From the NCBI RefSeq assembly GCF_012910785.2, contig NZ_WTVH02000010.1:434001-498000 (forward strand): 64,000 bases of DNA. The letters are read 5' to 3'. A program made the position numbers and the translations under genes. The stretch comes from Aromatoleum buckelii (GTDB lineage: Bacteria > Pseudomonadota > Gammaproteobacteria > Burkholderiales > Rhodocyclaceae). Below the pieces are notes generated by a model. It saw nothing but the letters and a program-made list of their open reading frames with translations. It searched no databases and was not told where the DNA came from. Every line of letters begins with the position of its first letter. Within the stretch, counting starts at the first letter, position 1. Below are positions 31,761-40,843 of this stretch, one piece after another.

Positions 31761-31900
31761 GGAGATGTCCTGCATCTGGTAGAATTCGCGGCTCGCGGTC
31801 CGGACTGAACCCGGCGCCGCTCGAACGTGCAGCCGCATCTTAGCGTTATTGGGACTTCGGCGCCGCCGAAGTTCAAACGTCACAACAGACCCGAATACCC

Positions 31901-33058
31901 ATGTTTGGTTTCCTGAGAAAAAAGCCCGCGAAGCCCGATGCGGTGGAAGACAAGACGCAGCCGGACGAGATCCCGGCGGAGCCTGCGCGCGACCAGGCCG
32001 AACCGATCGCCGAAGCGGTGCAGCCGGCTCCGCCCGCCGACGGCGGTCCCGATTTCGAAGCTTCCTTCGAAGCTCCTTTTGAAGCTCCCGTCCCGCTTGC
32101 CGCGGAGACGGCGAGGCCCGCCGCGAAACGTTCGTGGTCCGAGCGGCTCAAGGCGGGACTCAGCCGCACCCGTCAGCAGCTCGGCGGGGGGCTGGCGAGC
32201 CTCTTCGGCCGGCGCAAGATCGACGAGGAACTGCTCGAGGAGCTCGAAGCGACGCTGTTGATGGCCGACTGCGGCGTCGAGGCGACGCAGCACCTGCTCG
32301 GCGAACTGCGCAAGCGCTGGAAGCGCGACCGGCTCGAGACTGCCGACCAGCTGCAGAAGGCGCTCGCCGACGAGCTGCACGCGATCCTGCTGCCGCTCGA
32401 GGAACCGCTCGACGTGTCCGGCCACAGTCCCTACATCATCATGATCGCCGGCGTGAACGGCTCGGGCAAGACGACCTCGATCGGCAAGCTCGCGAAATAT
32501 TTCCAAGCGCAGGGCAGGAGCGTGCTGCTCGCCGCCGGCGACACGTTCCGCGCTGCGGCACGCGAACAGCTGATGACGTGGGGCGAGCGCAACAACGTCA
32601 CCGTCATCGCGCAGGACGGCGGCGACTCCGCGGCGGTGATCTTCGACGCGATCAACGCGGCCAAGGCACGCCGCATCGATGTCGTGCTCGCCGACACCGC
32701 GGGCCGCCTGCCGACGCAGCTGCATCTGATGGACGAGATCGCGAAAGTCAAACGGGTCATCGCGAAAGCTTCCCCGACCGGGCCGCACGAAGTGCTGCTC
32801 GTTCTCGACGCGAACATCGGCCAGAACGCGCTGGCGCAGGTGAAGGCTTTCGACAGCGCGATCGGCGTCACGGGCCTCGTCGTCACGAAGCTCGACGGCA
32901 CCGCGAAAGGCGGCGTCGTCGCGGCGATCGCACGGCAGTACCCGCGGCCGCTGCGCTTCATCGGCGTCGGCGAAGGAATCGACGACCTGCAGCCGTTCAA
33001 GGCGCGCGAGTTCGTCGACGCGCTGTTCGACACGAACGGAGCCGGCAGCGCGGCATGA
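31901..33058 (+). CDS. ftsY: Signal recognition particle receptor FtsY
   Basis: The 385-residue GTPase docks SRP-bound ribosomes at the membrane. It has an acidic N-terminal A domain, the NG domain with GVNGSGKTTSIGKLA, DTFRAAAREQL, LADTAGRLPTQ and TKLDGTAKGG. The A domain carries a short Phe-Glu-Ala repeat (about residues 50-63) encoded by near-repeats at 32049-32090. It is the first gene of ftsY-ftsE-ftsX, with an ATGA overlap to ftsE, and is divergent from the M16 operon. Confidence 0.97.
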   Translation: MFGFLRKKPAKPDAVEDKTQPDEIPAEPARDQAEPIAEAVQPAPPADGGPDFEASFEAPFEAPVPLAAETARPAAKRSWSERLKAGLSRTRQQLGGGLASLFGRRKIDEELLEELEATLLMADCGVEATQHLLGELRKRWKRDRLETADQLQKALADELHAILLPLEEPLDVSGHSPYIIMIAGVNGSGKTTSIGKLAKYFQAQGRSVLLAAGDTFRAAAREQLMTWGERNNVTVIAQDGGDSAAVIFDAINAAKARRIDVVLADTAGRLPTQLHLMDEIAKVKRVIAKASPTGPHEVLLVLDANIGQNALAQVKAFDSAIGVTGLVVTKLDGTAKGGVVAAIARQYPRPLRFIGVGEGIDDLQPFKAREFVDALFDTNGAGSAA

Positions 33059-33717
33059 TCGTTTTCGAAGAGGTCGTGAAGCGTTATCCCGGCGGCTACA
33101 CCGCACTCGCCGGCGTGAGCTTCGAGATCCCTGCCGGCGAACTCACGGTGCTGTCGGGGCATTCCGGCGCGGGCAAGAGCACGCTGCTGAAACTGATCGC
33201 CGCGATCGAGCGCCCGACCTCGGGCACGGTGCGCATCAGCGGCCAGGACGTGTCCGGCCTGCGGCGGCGCGCGATTCCGTACCTGCGCCGCAATCTCGGG
33301 CTGGTGCTGCAGGAAAGCCGGCTGCTGTACGACCGCAACGTGTTCGACAACGTGATGCTGCCGCTGGTGATCACCGGCCATCCGCCGCGTGATGCGGCAA
33401 AGCGCGTCGCCGCGGCGCTCGACCGCGTCGGCCTCGCAGGGCGCGAGCGCGAAATGCCGGCCGGGCTGTCCGGCGGGGAGCAGCAACGCGTCGCAATCGC
33501 GCGGGCGATCGTCAACCGGCCTTCGATCCTGATCGCCGACGAGCCGACCGCGCACCTCGACACCGCCTACGCCGCCGAGATCGCGACCCTGTTCAAGTCC
33601 TTCAACGCGGCGGGGGTGACGGTGCTGGTGTCGACCCATGACGACCGCCTGTTCGCCAAGCACCAGCCGCGCCGGATCGTGCTCGGCAAAGGCCTGCTGA
33701 TCGAGGCCGCGGCATGA
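33055..33717 (+). CDS. ftsE: Cell division ATP-binding protein FtsE
   Basis: The 220-residue ABC ATPase works with FtsX at the septum to activate peptidoglycan hydrolases. It has Walker [14 protein letters not shown], the Q-loop VLQESRLL, signature [14 protein letters not shown] and Walker [13 protein letters not shown]. The ATG at 33055 overlaps the ftsY stop (ATGA). A much longer frame through this region is an artefact of reading in frame into ftsY. Confidence 0.97.
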   Translation: MIVFEEVVKRYPGGYTALAGVSFEIPAGELTVLSGHSGAGKSTLLKLIAAIERPTSGTVRISGQDVSGLRRRAIPYLRRNLGLVLQESRLLYDRNVFDNVMLPLVITGHPPRDAAKRVAAALDRVGLAGREREMPAGLSGGEQQRVAIARAIVNRPSILIADEPTAHLDTAYAAEIATLFKSFNAAGVTVLVSTHDDRLFAKHQPRRIVLGKGLLIEAAA

Positions 33718-34616
33718 TCAACTGGTTCTCGCTGCATCTGCGCGCGTTCGCGCTGGCGCTGCGGCGCCTCGTCGCGCAGCCGCTCGGAACGCTGCTGTCG
33801 GCGCTCGTCGTCGGCATCGCGCTGTCGCTGCCGGCAGCCGGCTACCTGCTCCTCGACAACGTCGCGTCGCTCGCACGCGGCGTTTCCGGCACGCCTGAAA
33901 TCAGCGTCTTCATGGCGCAGGACGCGTCGGACGCCGACGTCGACGCGATCGACAAGCGGCTGCGCGCCGACGGCGAGCTCGCCGGCTACCGCCATGTGCC
34001 CAAGGACGAAGCGCTGCGGCAGCTCGAGCACAGCGGCCTCGGCGACGTGCTCGGCGGCCTGACGTCGAACCCGCTGCCCGACGCGTTCATCGTCACGCCG
34101 GGCAGCGACGATCCGGCTGCGTACGAGCAGCTCCATGCGCGCTTTGTGGCGTGGCCGGGCATCGCCCACGTACAGCTCGATTCGGCGTGGGTCAAGCGCC
34201 TGCATGCGCTGCTCGGGCTCGGGCAGTCCGCGGTGCTGCTGCTCGCCGGGCTGCTCGGCTTCGCGCTCGTCATCGTCACGTTCAACACGATCCGGCTGCA
34301 GATCCTCACGCAGCGCCACGAGATCGACGTCAGCCGCCTGCTCGGCGCGACCGATCCGTTCATCCGTCGCCCGTTCTACTGGTTCGGCACGTTGCAGGGC
34401 CTGCTCGGCGGAGGCGTCGCGCTGGCGACGGTGTGGGCGACCGTGCAGGCGCTGCGCGGGCCGGTCGCGAGTCTCGCCGAGACTTACGGCGCGGTGTTCA
34501 CGCTGAGCGGGCCGGGCCTGCACGAGAGCGCAGCGATCCTCGGCTTCGCCGCGTTCCTCGGCTGGCTCGGCAGCGCGATCTCGGTACGCCGTCATCTAGC
34601 CGAACGCCTCACGTAA
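33714..34616 (+). CDS. ftsX: Cell division protein FtsX
   Basis: The 300-residue membrane subunit of FtsEX has an N-terminal helix (LLSALVVGIALSLPAAGYLLL), a periplasmic loop that in relatives contacts the hydrolase activator, and three C-terminal helices. The conserved FNTIRLQILTQRHEIDVSRLLGATDPFIRRPFY segment lies between them. It overlaps ftsE by four bases. Confidence 0.96.
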   Translation: MINWFSLHLRAFALALRRLVAQPLGTLLSALVVGIALSLPAAGYLLLDNVASLARGVSGTPEISVFMAQDASDADVDAIDKRLRADGELAGYRHVPKDEALRQLEHSGLGDVLGGLTSNPLPDAFIVTPGSDDPAAYEQLHARFVAWPGIAHVQLDSAWVKRLHALLGLGQSAVLLLAGLLGFALVIVTFNTIRLQILTQRHEIDVSRLLGATDPFIRRPFYWFGTLQGLLGGGVALATVWATVQALRGPVASLAETYGAVFTLSGPGLHESAAILGFAAFLGWLGSAISVRRHLAERLT

Positions 34617-34640
34617 GGCTCCTCGGCGGCGGGCTGCGGC

Positions 34641-34646
34641 TATAAT
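34641..34646 (+). promoter_or_regulatory. Candidate -10 element for the radical SAM gene
   Basis: A perfect TATAAT lies 50 bp before the radical SAM start and 25 bp after ftsX. No good -35 hexamer is present at 16-18 bases upstream, so it may be an activated promoter. Confidence 0.4.
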
Positions 34647-34695
34647 CCGCGCCCGCCGCGGAAACATTTTCCCCCCAGCTCACGCACGACAAATC

Positions 34696-35826
34696 ATGAA
34701 CGCACCCGAACTGCGCCGGCCGATCGTCGGCAACCGCGTCGAACTCAACATCTTCACGACGCTCGCCTGCAACCTGAAGTGCTCGTACTGCTCGATCGCA
34801 GTCGGCGACGTCCTCGGTTCGCAGGGCAAGGTCGCGTATTCGCTCGACACGCTCGACACCTTCATCGCGACGCATCTCGCCGACAAGGAGATCTACGTCA
34901 CGTTCTACGGCGGCGAGCCGACGCTGAACATCCCGTTCATGGCGGCGCTCATGGAGCGCCACCCGACGTTCCGCTTCCAGCTGCAGACGAACGGCACGCT
35001 GCTGCACCGGCTGCCGGATGCGGTGCTGGCGAAGCTGTCGAACGTGCTCGTGTCGGTCGATGGCGCCGAGCACACCACCGACCATTACCGCGGCCGCGGC
35101 GTGTATCGCAAGGTGACGGCGAACATCGAAAAAATCCGGCCGAAGCTCGGCGGGAGGCTCACCGCGCGCGTGACCTGGGGACATCCTGACATCAGCTTCG
35201 ACGAACTCGACAGCCTGCTGCCGGCCTTCGACTACGTGTATTGGCAGTTCACCCAGGCCGAAGGCTTCTACGACGCCGAAGCCATGCCCGCCAAGAAGGA
35301 AGCGCTGACGCTGCTGATCGACAAGTTCTTCGCTTCGCCCGCGCTGTACCCGTTCATTCCTCTGATGGGCACGGTGCGCAACAAGGTGCTGCCGTCGCGC
35401 GCCCGCGAGGCGTGTAGCGGGCTGTCGCAATGCCGCGCGTCGACGCATATCCTCAACATCCTGCCGGACGGGCGCATCTTCCCGTGCCCGGACCTGACGC
35501 ACCGCCCGGAAATGCAGCAGGGCGACCTCGTCGCGAACTGGCTCAAGCCGAGTCCGCTGCAGCCGACGCCTGCGATGCCGTGCGAATCGTGCGAAGCGCT
35601 GCCGTTCTGCCGGCGCAACTGCATGAAGAACCTCTACGTCGGTTACGTGCTCGACGACGCGCCGTATCGCGAGCAGGTCGTCGAGCCGATCTGCGAGTTG
35701 GTGAAGTTCATGGGCGCCGAGATCGACCGCCGCGACCCGCACGCGTGGTTCGCGAACGCGCCGCTTGCAGTGCGGCGCGAGATCACCGACTGCGAGATCT
35801 ACGACTACGTCGAAGTGATGCCGTAG
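34696..35826 (+). CDS. Radical SAM/SPASM domain protein, substrate unknown
   Basis: The 376-residue protein has a radical SAM cluster motif CNLKCSYC (about residues 25-32), the FYGGEPTLN motif of the SAM site, and a complete C-terminal SPASM pattern. That pattern is C-X12-G-X4-C (ending DGRIFPC), then CX2CX5CX3C (CESCEALPFCRRNC), then a last Cys in EPICEL. It therefore probably holds one SAM cluster and two auxiliary clusters. SPASM enzymes usually modify peptides (RiPP maturation, quinone cofactors) or act as sulfatase maturases. No precursor peptide, sulfatase or transporter gene lies next to it. It resembles the archaeal/bacterial AF1255-type peptide-modifying group from memory, which is not verified. 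It stands alone between ftsX and the MFS gene. Confidence 0.85.
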   Translation: MNAPELRRPIVGNRVELNIFTTLACNLKCSYCSIAVGDVLGSQGKVAYSLDTLDTFIATHLADKEIYVTFYGGEPTLNIPFMAALMERHPTFRFQLQTNGTLLHRLPDAVLAKLSNVLVSVDGAEHTTDHYRGRGVYRKVTANIEKIRPKLGGRLTARVTWGHPDISFDELDSLLPAFDYVYWQFTQAEGFYDAEAMPAKKEALTLLIDKFFASPALYPFIPLMGTVRNKVLPSRAREACSGLSQCRASTHILNILPDGRIFPCPDLTHRPEMQQGDLVANWLKPSPLQPTPAMPCESCEALPFCRRNCMKNLYVGYVLDDAPYREQVVEPICELVKFMGAEIDRRDPHAWFANAPLAVRREITDCEIYDYVEVMP

Positions 35827-35896
35827 CGTAGAACGCTGCATCGACCGGTGGCCGGAACCTGCCGGGCGATGTCGAACGGAATGGTGCGATTGCGCG

Positions 35897-37093
35897 TCAG
35901 GCTTCGAAGGCCGGCACGTTGCCTGCGGTTTCGCGCCGTTCGACGGCTTTCAGCACCAGCAGCAGCACGACGCCGACGACCATCGCCGCGGCGGCGAGGT
36001 ACAGTCCCGCGGCGTAGCCGCCGAGCGAGGCCGCGAGCCAGCCGGTCAGCGCGGGGGCCGCGATCTGCGCGATGCCGTACGAGACGGTCATCTTGCCCAT
36101 CATTTTTGCCGGTCGCGTCGGGTAGTAGCGGCCGGCCATTGTCAGCACGAGGCTGACCATGCCGATGAACGTGCCGCCGAACAGCAGCGCGCCGGCGAGC
36201 GCCGCGGCGAGGCCGCCGGCAAGCGGCAGCAGGATGCCGCCGATCTGCAGCACCGCCGCGAGGATCAGCGCATTGAGATCCCCGGTGCGGCGCGCGACGA
36301 AGTCCCAGACGATGCACGCCGGCGCCGCGGCGACGCCGATCGCGAGGAACACCAGCGTGCCGCGCCCGGCGAGTCCCGGCAACTGGTCGACGATCGCGAC
36401 GATGAAGGTCGCGCTGACGACGTAGCCGATTCCCGCGCAGAAGTACGAGACCATGAAAAGGCGCATGAACAGCGGCGTCGGCGGCCGGTCGGCCATGACT
36501 TCGCCGGTTTTCGTCACCGCGCTGCGATCGGGCGGCGGCAGCCAGCGCAGCGCCGGCACCAGGAGCACGCAGCCGAACGCGGTGAACGCGAACCACTGCT
36601 CGCGCCAGTCGAGCCACGAACTCATCAGCGCGACCGCTGCCGCGCACCCGGCAATGCCGAGGCCGATCCCGGCGAAGTGGATGCCGAGTTCGCTGCGGTG
36701 GTTGTGACGGATCAGCCAGTTGAGGATCAGCCCGGTGCCGAACAGCATGCCCGCGGCACTGCTCAGCCCGGCGATGAAGCGCGACACCGCCCACACGGTG
36801 GAGTCCGTCGTCAGGCCCATCATCGCGGTGCTCAGGACTGCAACGACCATCCCGATCCGGTACAGGCGGTCCTTGAGCACGAGATCGCTGATCATCGCCG
36901 CGAGCACCGCGCCGGAGAGATAACCGGCGTAGTTGATGGCCGCCAGCCAGCCGGCTTCGGCAATCCCGAGCCCCGCCTGCTGCTGCATCAGCGGCAGCAG
37001 CGGGGTATACGCGAAACGCGCGACACCCAGCACGAGAATCAGGCTGAAGATGCCTGCGCTCAAAATCTTGATGCGTTCTTTCTGTTCGTTCAT
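35897..37093 (-). CDS. MFS transporter, YbfB/YjiJ-like
   Basis: The 398-residue protein has about 12 hydrophobic helices typical of the major facilitator superfamily. Its N-terminal pattern is LVLGVARFAYTPLLPLMQQQAGL, as in the YbfB/YjiJ group, with AGYLSGAVLAAM and later PTRPAKMMGKMT. ATG 37093 begins MNEQKERIK before the first helix. It is divergent from a LysR regulator with a dyad between them and lies beside the gentisate cluster, so import of an aromatic acid is possible. The substrate is inferred only. Confidence 0.85.
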   Translation of the reverse strand: MNEQKERIKILSAGIFSLILVLGVARFAYTPLLPLMQQQAGLGIAEAGWLAAINYAGYLSGAVLAAMISDLVLKDRLYRIGMVVAVLSTAMMGLTTDSTVWAVSRFIAGLSSAAGMLFGTGLILNWLIRHNHRSELGIHFAGIGLGIAGCAAAVALMSSWLDWREQWFAFTAFGCVLLVPALRWLPPPDRSAVTKTGEVMADRPPTPLFMRLFMVSYFCAGIGYVVSATFIVAIVDQLPGLAGRGTLVFLAIGVAAAPACIVWDFVARRTGDLNALILAAVLQIGGILLPLAGGLAAALAGALLFGGTFIGMVSLVLTMAGRYYPTRPAKMMGKMTVSYGIAQIAAPALTGWLAASLGGYAAGLYLAAAAMVVGVVLLLVLKAVERRETAGNVPAFEA

Positions 37094-37124
37094 CAGAGGC
37101 TCGTCAATTCTTCCGATCGGACAC

Positions 37125-37144
37125 GATAGACAGGATAATCTATC
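37125..37144. promoter_or_regulatory. LysR-type operator between the MFS and LysR genes
   Basis: GATAGA (37125-37130) and TCTATC (37139-37144) form a perfect 6-bp dyad with an 8-base spacer in the 100-bp divergent gap. Size and place fit a LysR-family binding site. Confidence 0.55.
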
Positions 37145-37193
37145 GAAACAAACGATTTGTTCTGAACGAAAAATTCTCTTTTGGAGATGGGTG

Positions 37194-38039
37194 ATGGAAC
37201 TCGTCGCGCTGCGGACTTTCCAGGCGGTCGTCGAAGAGGGCGGCATCCTTGCCGCGTCGCGCAAGCTCAACACCGTGCAGTCGAATGTCACGAGCCGCAT
37301 CCGCCGGCTCGAGGAAGAGCTGGGAACGGAACTCTTTTTCCGCAAGGGGCGCGGGATCGAGCTCGCGCCGTCCGGGCGGGTGCTGCTCGAATATGCGCGC
37401 CGGATGCTGCTGCTCGAACGCCAGACGACCGCAGCGATGCGGCAGGTCGGCGAGAGTGCAGGGGAATTGCGCATCGGCACGATGGAGACTTTCGCCGCGC
37501 TGCACCTGCCCGCAGCGCTGAAGGCCGTGCGCGCCGCGCATCCGGCGCTGGAACTGCGGGTGCAGGCGGACACCAGTGCCGCGCTGACCGAGAAGGTGCT
37601 CGACCACAAGCTCGACTGCGCATTCGTGGCCGGGCCGGTGAAGCACCCCGATCTTCAGTTCGAAGAACTTGTCGTCGAGGAACTCGTGCAGGTGTGCGCC
37701 GACGGCGCGGGCCCCCAAGCGCTGCCGCTGATCATTTTCCGTGAAGGCTGCGCGTACCGCGCCCGGGCGCTTGCTTGGCAGCGTGCTAGCGGGCAGGCGT
37801 GCGCCGACGTGATGGAGTTCGGCACGCTCGAAGGAATCCTCGGCTGCGTGTCGGTCGGGCTCGGCTGGACGCTGATGCCACGGCGCGTCGTCGAACGCTC
37901 GCCGCTTGCCGCCGAACTCGTCGTCGAGGCGTTGCCGGCGGACGTCGGCCGTGTGCCGACCGGGATGGTCCGCCTGCGCGATGCGCGACCGATAGCAGCA
38001 TTGAAGACGCTTGCCGACGCGGTGACGACCGGCGCGTGA
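37194..38039 (+). CDS. LysR-family transcriptional regulator
   Basis: The 281-residue protein has an N-terminal winged helix-turn-helix (LRTFQAVVEEGGILAASRKLNTVQSNVTSRIRRLEEELG) and a periplasmic-binding-like effector domain. The ATG at 37194 is supported by GGAG at 37183-37186. It is divergent from the MFS gene and probably regulates it, and perhaps the gentisate genes, by the usual LysR logic. The effector is unknown. Confidence 0.92.
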   Translation: MELVALRTFQAVVEEGGILAASRKLNTVQSNVTSRIRRLEEELGTELFFRKGRGIELAPSGRVLLEYARRMLLLERQTTAAMRQVGESAGELRIGTMETFAALHLPAALKAVRAAHPALELRVQADTSAALTEKVLDHKLDCAFVAGPVKHPDLQFEELVVEELVQVCADGAGPQALPLIIFREGCAYRARALAWQRASGQACADVMEFGTLEGILGCVSVGLGWTLMPRRVVERSPLAAELVVEALPADVGRVPTGMVRLRDARPIAALKTLADAVTTGA

Positions 38040-38134
38040 TGAGCGTCGCCGGGTTCCGGCGAGGCACCGGGAAGCGGGGAGTCAGGCGCCGCCAGCGGTC
38101 GCGTGCGCATTTACGGCCTGTACGGCTCGGGTGC

Positions 38135-38797
38135 TCAGGCTGTCGACGGCGGCGCGTCGGGTTGTCTTGCCGGCGCGGCGCGACAGAATGCGTCGAGCTG
38201 CCCGCACGCCGCGTCGACCGCGAGAAGGTTCGGGTACGGTGACAGATCGACGTTGAATCGCCGCGCGCTCTCCACCTGCGGGATCAGATAGACGTCGGCG
38301 AGCGTCGGCGCGTTGCCGAAGCAGAACTCCCCGCGCGACTTGTCGGCCGCGAGCAGCGCTTCGAGCGCGTCGAAACCGGCCTTGATCCACGTGCCGCACC
38401 ACGCGAGCACTGCCGCCTCGTCGCAGCCGAGAGTCTTCCGCAGGTATTCCAAGATGCGGCGGTTGTTGATCGGGTGGATGTCGCAGCCGACGATCGCGGC
38501 GAGCGCGCGCACGCGGGCGCGATCCTCGGCGCTGGCGGGCAGCAGCGCCGGCGTCGGGTAGCGTTCCTCGAGCCACTCGATGATCGCCGGCGACTGGATC
38601 AGCGTCAGGTCGCCCTCAGGGGACTCCGACACGAGCGCCGGCACCAGCGCCTGCGGATTCACCGCCCTGAAGGCGGCGTCAAGGTGTTCCTCGCTGCGCA
38701 GGTCGACCGCGACGTATTCGTAGTCGAGCCCTTTGAGGTTCAGCGCGATGCGCAGACGATGCGACGTGCCGCTGCGGAAGAAGTTGTAGAGCTGCAT
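38135..38797 (-). CDS. nagL: Maleylpyruvate isomerase (zeta-class GST-like)
   Basis: The 220-residue protein has a thioredoxin-like N-terminal domain with the zeta-class motif RSGTSHRLRIALNLKGLDYEY, then LVPALVSE and an all-helical C-terminal domain (GCDIHPINNRRILEYL). It would convert maleylpyruvate to fumarylpyruvate with glutathione. The close homologue maleylacetoacetate isomerase is the alternative, but the operon with gentisate dioxygenase and a fumarylpyruvate-type hydrolase favours maleylpyruvate. The start at 38797 is chosen for MQLYNFF. It is the last gene of the cluster, 11 bp after the hydroxylase. Confidence 0.88.
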   Translation of the reverse strand: MQLYNFFRSGTSHRLRIALNLKGLDYEYVAVDLRSEEHLDAAFRAVNPQALVPALVSESPEGDLTLIQSPAIIEWLEERYPTPALLPASAEDRARVRALAAIVGCDIHPINNRRILEYLRKTLGCDEAAVLAWCGTWIKAGFDALEALLAADKSRGEFCFGNAPTLADVYLIPQVESARRFNVDLSPYPNLLAVDAACGQLDAFCRAAPARQPDAPPSTA

Positions 38798-38808
38798 CGC
38801 TCGCTCCC

Positions 38809-40005
38809 TCATGCCGCCGCGGCGAGGCAGTTGTCGACGTTCCAGCCGTACAGCCACTCCATCGCGTCGTAGAAGCGCTCCGGCGTGCGGCCTTTCCACA
38901 GGTCGTTCCTGACGAGGCGCTCGACGCCCTTGGCGTGGTAGATGCGGCCCATTTCGCGCGACGACAACACGATGCGCGCGGTGCGCGCGACGCGCGAACG
39001 CTGGTAGAGATCGAAAGCCCGGACAAAGTCGTTGTCATGGACGCGCAGCGCTTCGCCGAGCGTCACGGCGTCTTCGAGCGCCATGCACGCGCCCTGCGCC
39101 ATGTATTGCGTCGTCGGGTGCGCCGCATCGCCGAGCAGCGTCACGCGGCCGAACGACCACTGGCCGATCGGCTCGCGGTCGGCAGTCGCCCAGCGCTTCC
39201 AGCTCTTCGGCAGGTCGATCAGCTGGCGCGCTTTCGAGCAGATGCCCTGGAAGTAGCTCTGCACCTCTTCGCGGCTGCCTTCGGTGACGCCCCATTCTTC
39301 CTGCTGGCGGCTGTGGAACGTCACGACGACGTTGTACTGCTCGCCGCCGCGCAGCGGGTAATGCACGAGGTGGCAGTTTGGCCCGACCCAGATGCTCGCG
39401 GCGTTCCACTGCAGGTTTTCGGGGAAATCCTTCTTGTCGATCACCGCCCGGTAGACGACGTGGCCGGTGACGCGCGGCGGGTCATTGACGTACTGCGCGC
39501 GCACCGCCGACTTGACGCCGTCGGCGCCGATCAGCGCGATGCCGCGGTGCGCGTTGCCATGCTGGTCGAACACCGTCACGCCGTGCTCGTCCTGCTCGAC
39601 ACGCTCGGCGCGGGTCGACGTCAGAAACTCGACGCGCCCGGTTTCCTGCGCGCCTTCGAGCAGCGACAGGTGCACATCGACGCGATGGATGACGGCGTAA
39701 GGGTTGCCGAAGCGCTTGCGGAACGCTTCCCCGGTGGGGATGCGGCCGACGAGGCTCTCGTCGAGCGCGTCGTGCATCACCATCTCGTCCGTATAGACCG
39801 CGCGGGCGCGCGCTTTGTCGCCGACGCCCAGCGCGTCGAACGCGTGGAAAGCGTTCGGGCCGAGCTGGATGCCGGCGCCGATTTCGCCGATCTCGGCCGC
39901 CCGCTCCAGCACCTTGACCGAAAAACCCTGGCGCACGAGCGCCAGTGCCGCGGCCAAGCCGCCAATGCCGCCGCCGGCGACGATTACGGGAAGTGTCTCG
40001 CTCAT
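38809..40005 (-). CDS. 3-hydroxybenzoate 6-hydroxylase (FAD monooxygenase)
   Basis: The 398-residue flavoprotein hydroxylates 3-hydroxybenzoate to gentisate, using NADH and O2. It has the FAD-binding GGGIGGLAAALAL, the middle DG motif ALIGADGVKSAVR and the GDAAHPTTQYMAQGACMALEDA motif. It resembles XlnD/MhbM/NagX-type enzymes more than salicylate 1-hydroxylase. Its place between gentisate pathway genes supports 3-hydroxybenzoate as substrate; salicylate 5- or 1-hydroxylation is less likely. Confidence 0.88.
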   Translation of the reverse strand: MSETLPVIVAGGGIGGLAAALALVRQGFSVKVLERAAEIGEIGAGIQLGPNAFHAFDALGVGDKARARAVYTDEMVMHDALDESLVGRIPTGEAFRKRFGNPYAVIHRVDVHLSLLEGAQETGRVEFLTSTRAERVEQDEHGVTVFDQHGNAHRGIALIGADGVKSAVRAQYVNDPPRVTGHVVYRAVIDKKDFPENLQWNAASIWVGPNCHLVHYPLRGGEQYNVVVTFHSRQQEEWGVTEGSREEVQSYFQGICSKARQLIDLPKSWKRWATADREPIGQWSFGRVTLLGDAAHPTTQYMAQGACMALEDAVTLGEALRVHDNDFVRAFDLYQRSRVARTARIVLSSREMGRIYHAKGVERLVRNDLWKGRTPERFYDAMEWLYGWNVDNCLAAAA

Positions 40006-40107
40006 GTCCGTCTCCTCTGTGTCGATGCGCGGGCCGTTCTCTGCGGTCCGCAGGTTCCGGCCCGGCTGTTCGCGGTCGGAAGCAGTTCTCGGGTGTCTCT
40101 CTTTGTC

Positions 40108-40818
40108 TTATTCCGGCTGACCGATCACGAGGTTGATCTCGCCGATGTCGTCGATCCGCCCGGTGAGCCGGTCGCCGGGATTGACGGCGCCGACGCCTTC
40201 GGGCGTGCCGGTGTAGATCAGGTCGCCCGGCTGCAGATGATAGAACTGCGACAGGTCGGCGATGATCTCGGGGATGCTCCAGATCAGCAGCGACACGTCC
40301 GACGACTGCTTCGTCTGGCCATTGACGGCGAGGGTCAGCGCCCCCTGCGACACGACGCCGAGTTCGCTTTTCGGCACGATCTCTGACGCGACCGACGACT
40401 GCTCGACATCCTTGCCCAGATCCCACGGCCGGCCGGCTTCGCGCGCGACGAGCTGCAGGTCGCGACGCGTCATGTCGAGGCCGCAGGCGTAGCCGTAGAT
40501 GAGCTTTTCCGCATCGGCTTCGGCGACGCGAAAACCCGGTGCGCCGATCGCGACGACGAGCTCCATCTCGTAGTGGAAATTCTTTGTCCCGGGGGGATAC
40601 GCGACGGTCGCGCCGGATTCGGTCAGCGTCGAAGGCGCCTTGGTGAAATAGAACGGCCGCGAAGTTGCCTTGTCCACGGGATTCCCCATCTCGACCGAAT
40701 GGGCGTAATAGTTGCGACCGACGAAAAACAGGCGGTTGATCGGGAACCGGGCATTGCTGCCGCACACCGGCAGCGAGCGGACCGGTGGCGGGGTGAAGAC
40801 GTATTCGGCTTGGCTCAT
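40108..40818 (-). CDS. nagK: Fumarylpyruvate hydrolase (FAH family)
   Basis: The 236-residue enzyme cleaves fumarylpyruvate to fumarate and pyruvate. FAH-family metal and active-site motifs are visible: FFVGRNYYAHSVEMG, the EME metal ligands in HYEMELVVAIG, and GDLIYTGTPEGVGAVNPGD. The ATG at 40818 is chosen for the GGAGAG ribosome site 7 bases upstream. It follows the dioxygenase by 25 bp in the operon. Confidence 0.9.
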   Translation of the reverse strand: MSQAEYVFTPPPVRSLPVCGSNARFPINRLFFVGRNYYAHSVEMGNPVDKATSRPFYFTKAPSTLTESGATVAYPPGTKNFHYEMELVVAIGAPGFRVAEADAEKLIYGYACGLDMTRRDLQLVAREAGRPWDLGKDVEQSSVASEIVPKSELGVVSQGALTLAVNGQTKQSSDVSLLIWSIPEIIADLSQFYHLQPGDLIYTGTPEGVGAVNPGDRLTGRIDDIGEINLVIGQPE

Positions 40819-40843
40819 CGTGATCTCTCCAGTGGCAGGCGTA

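Noticed and set aside
32134-33054. Long upstream extension of ftsE in frame through ftsY
   Set aside because: The FtsE sequence begins at the ATG at 33055; the extension is the arginine-rich alternate frame of ftsY.
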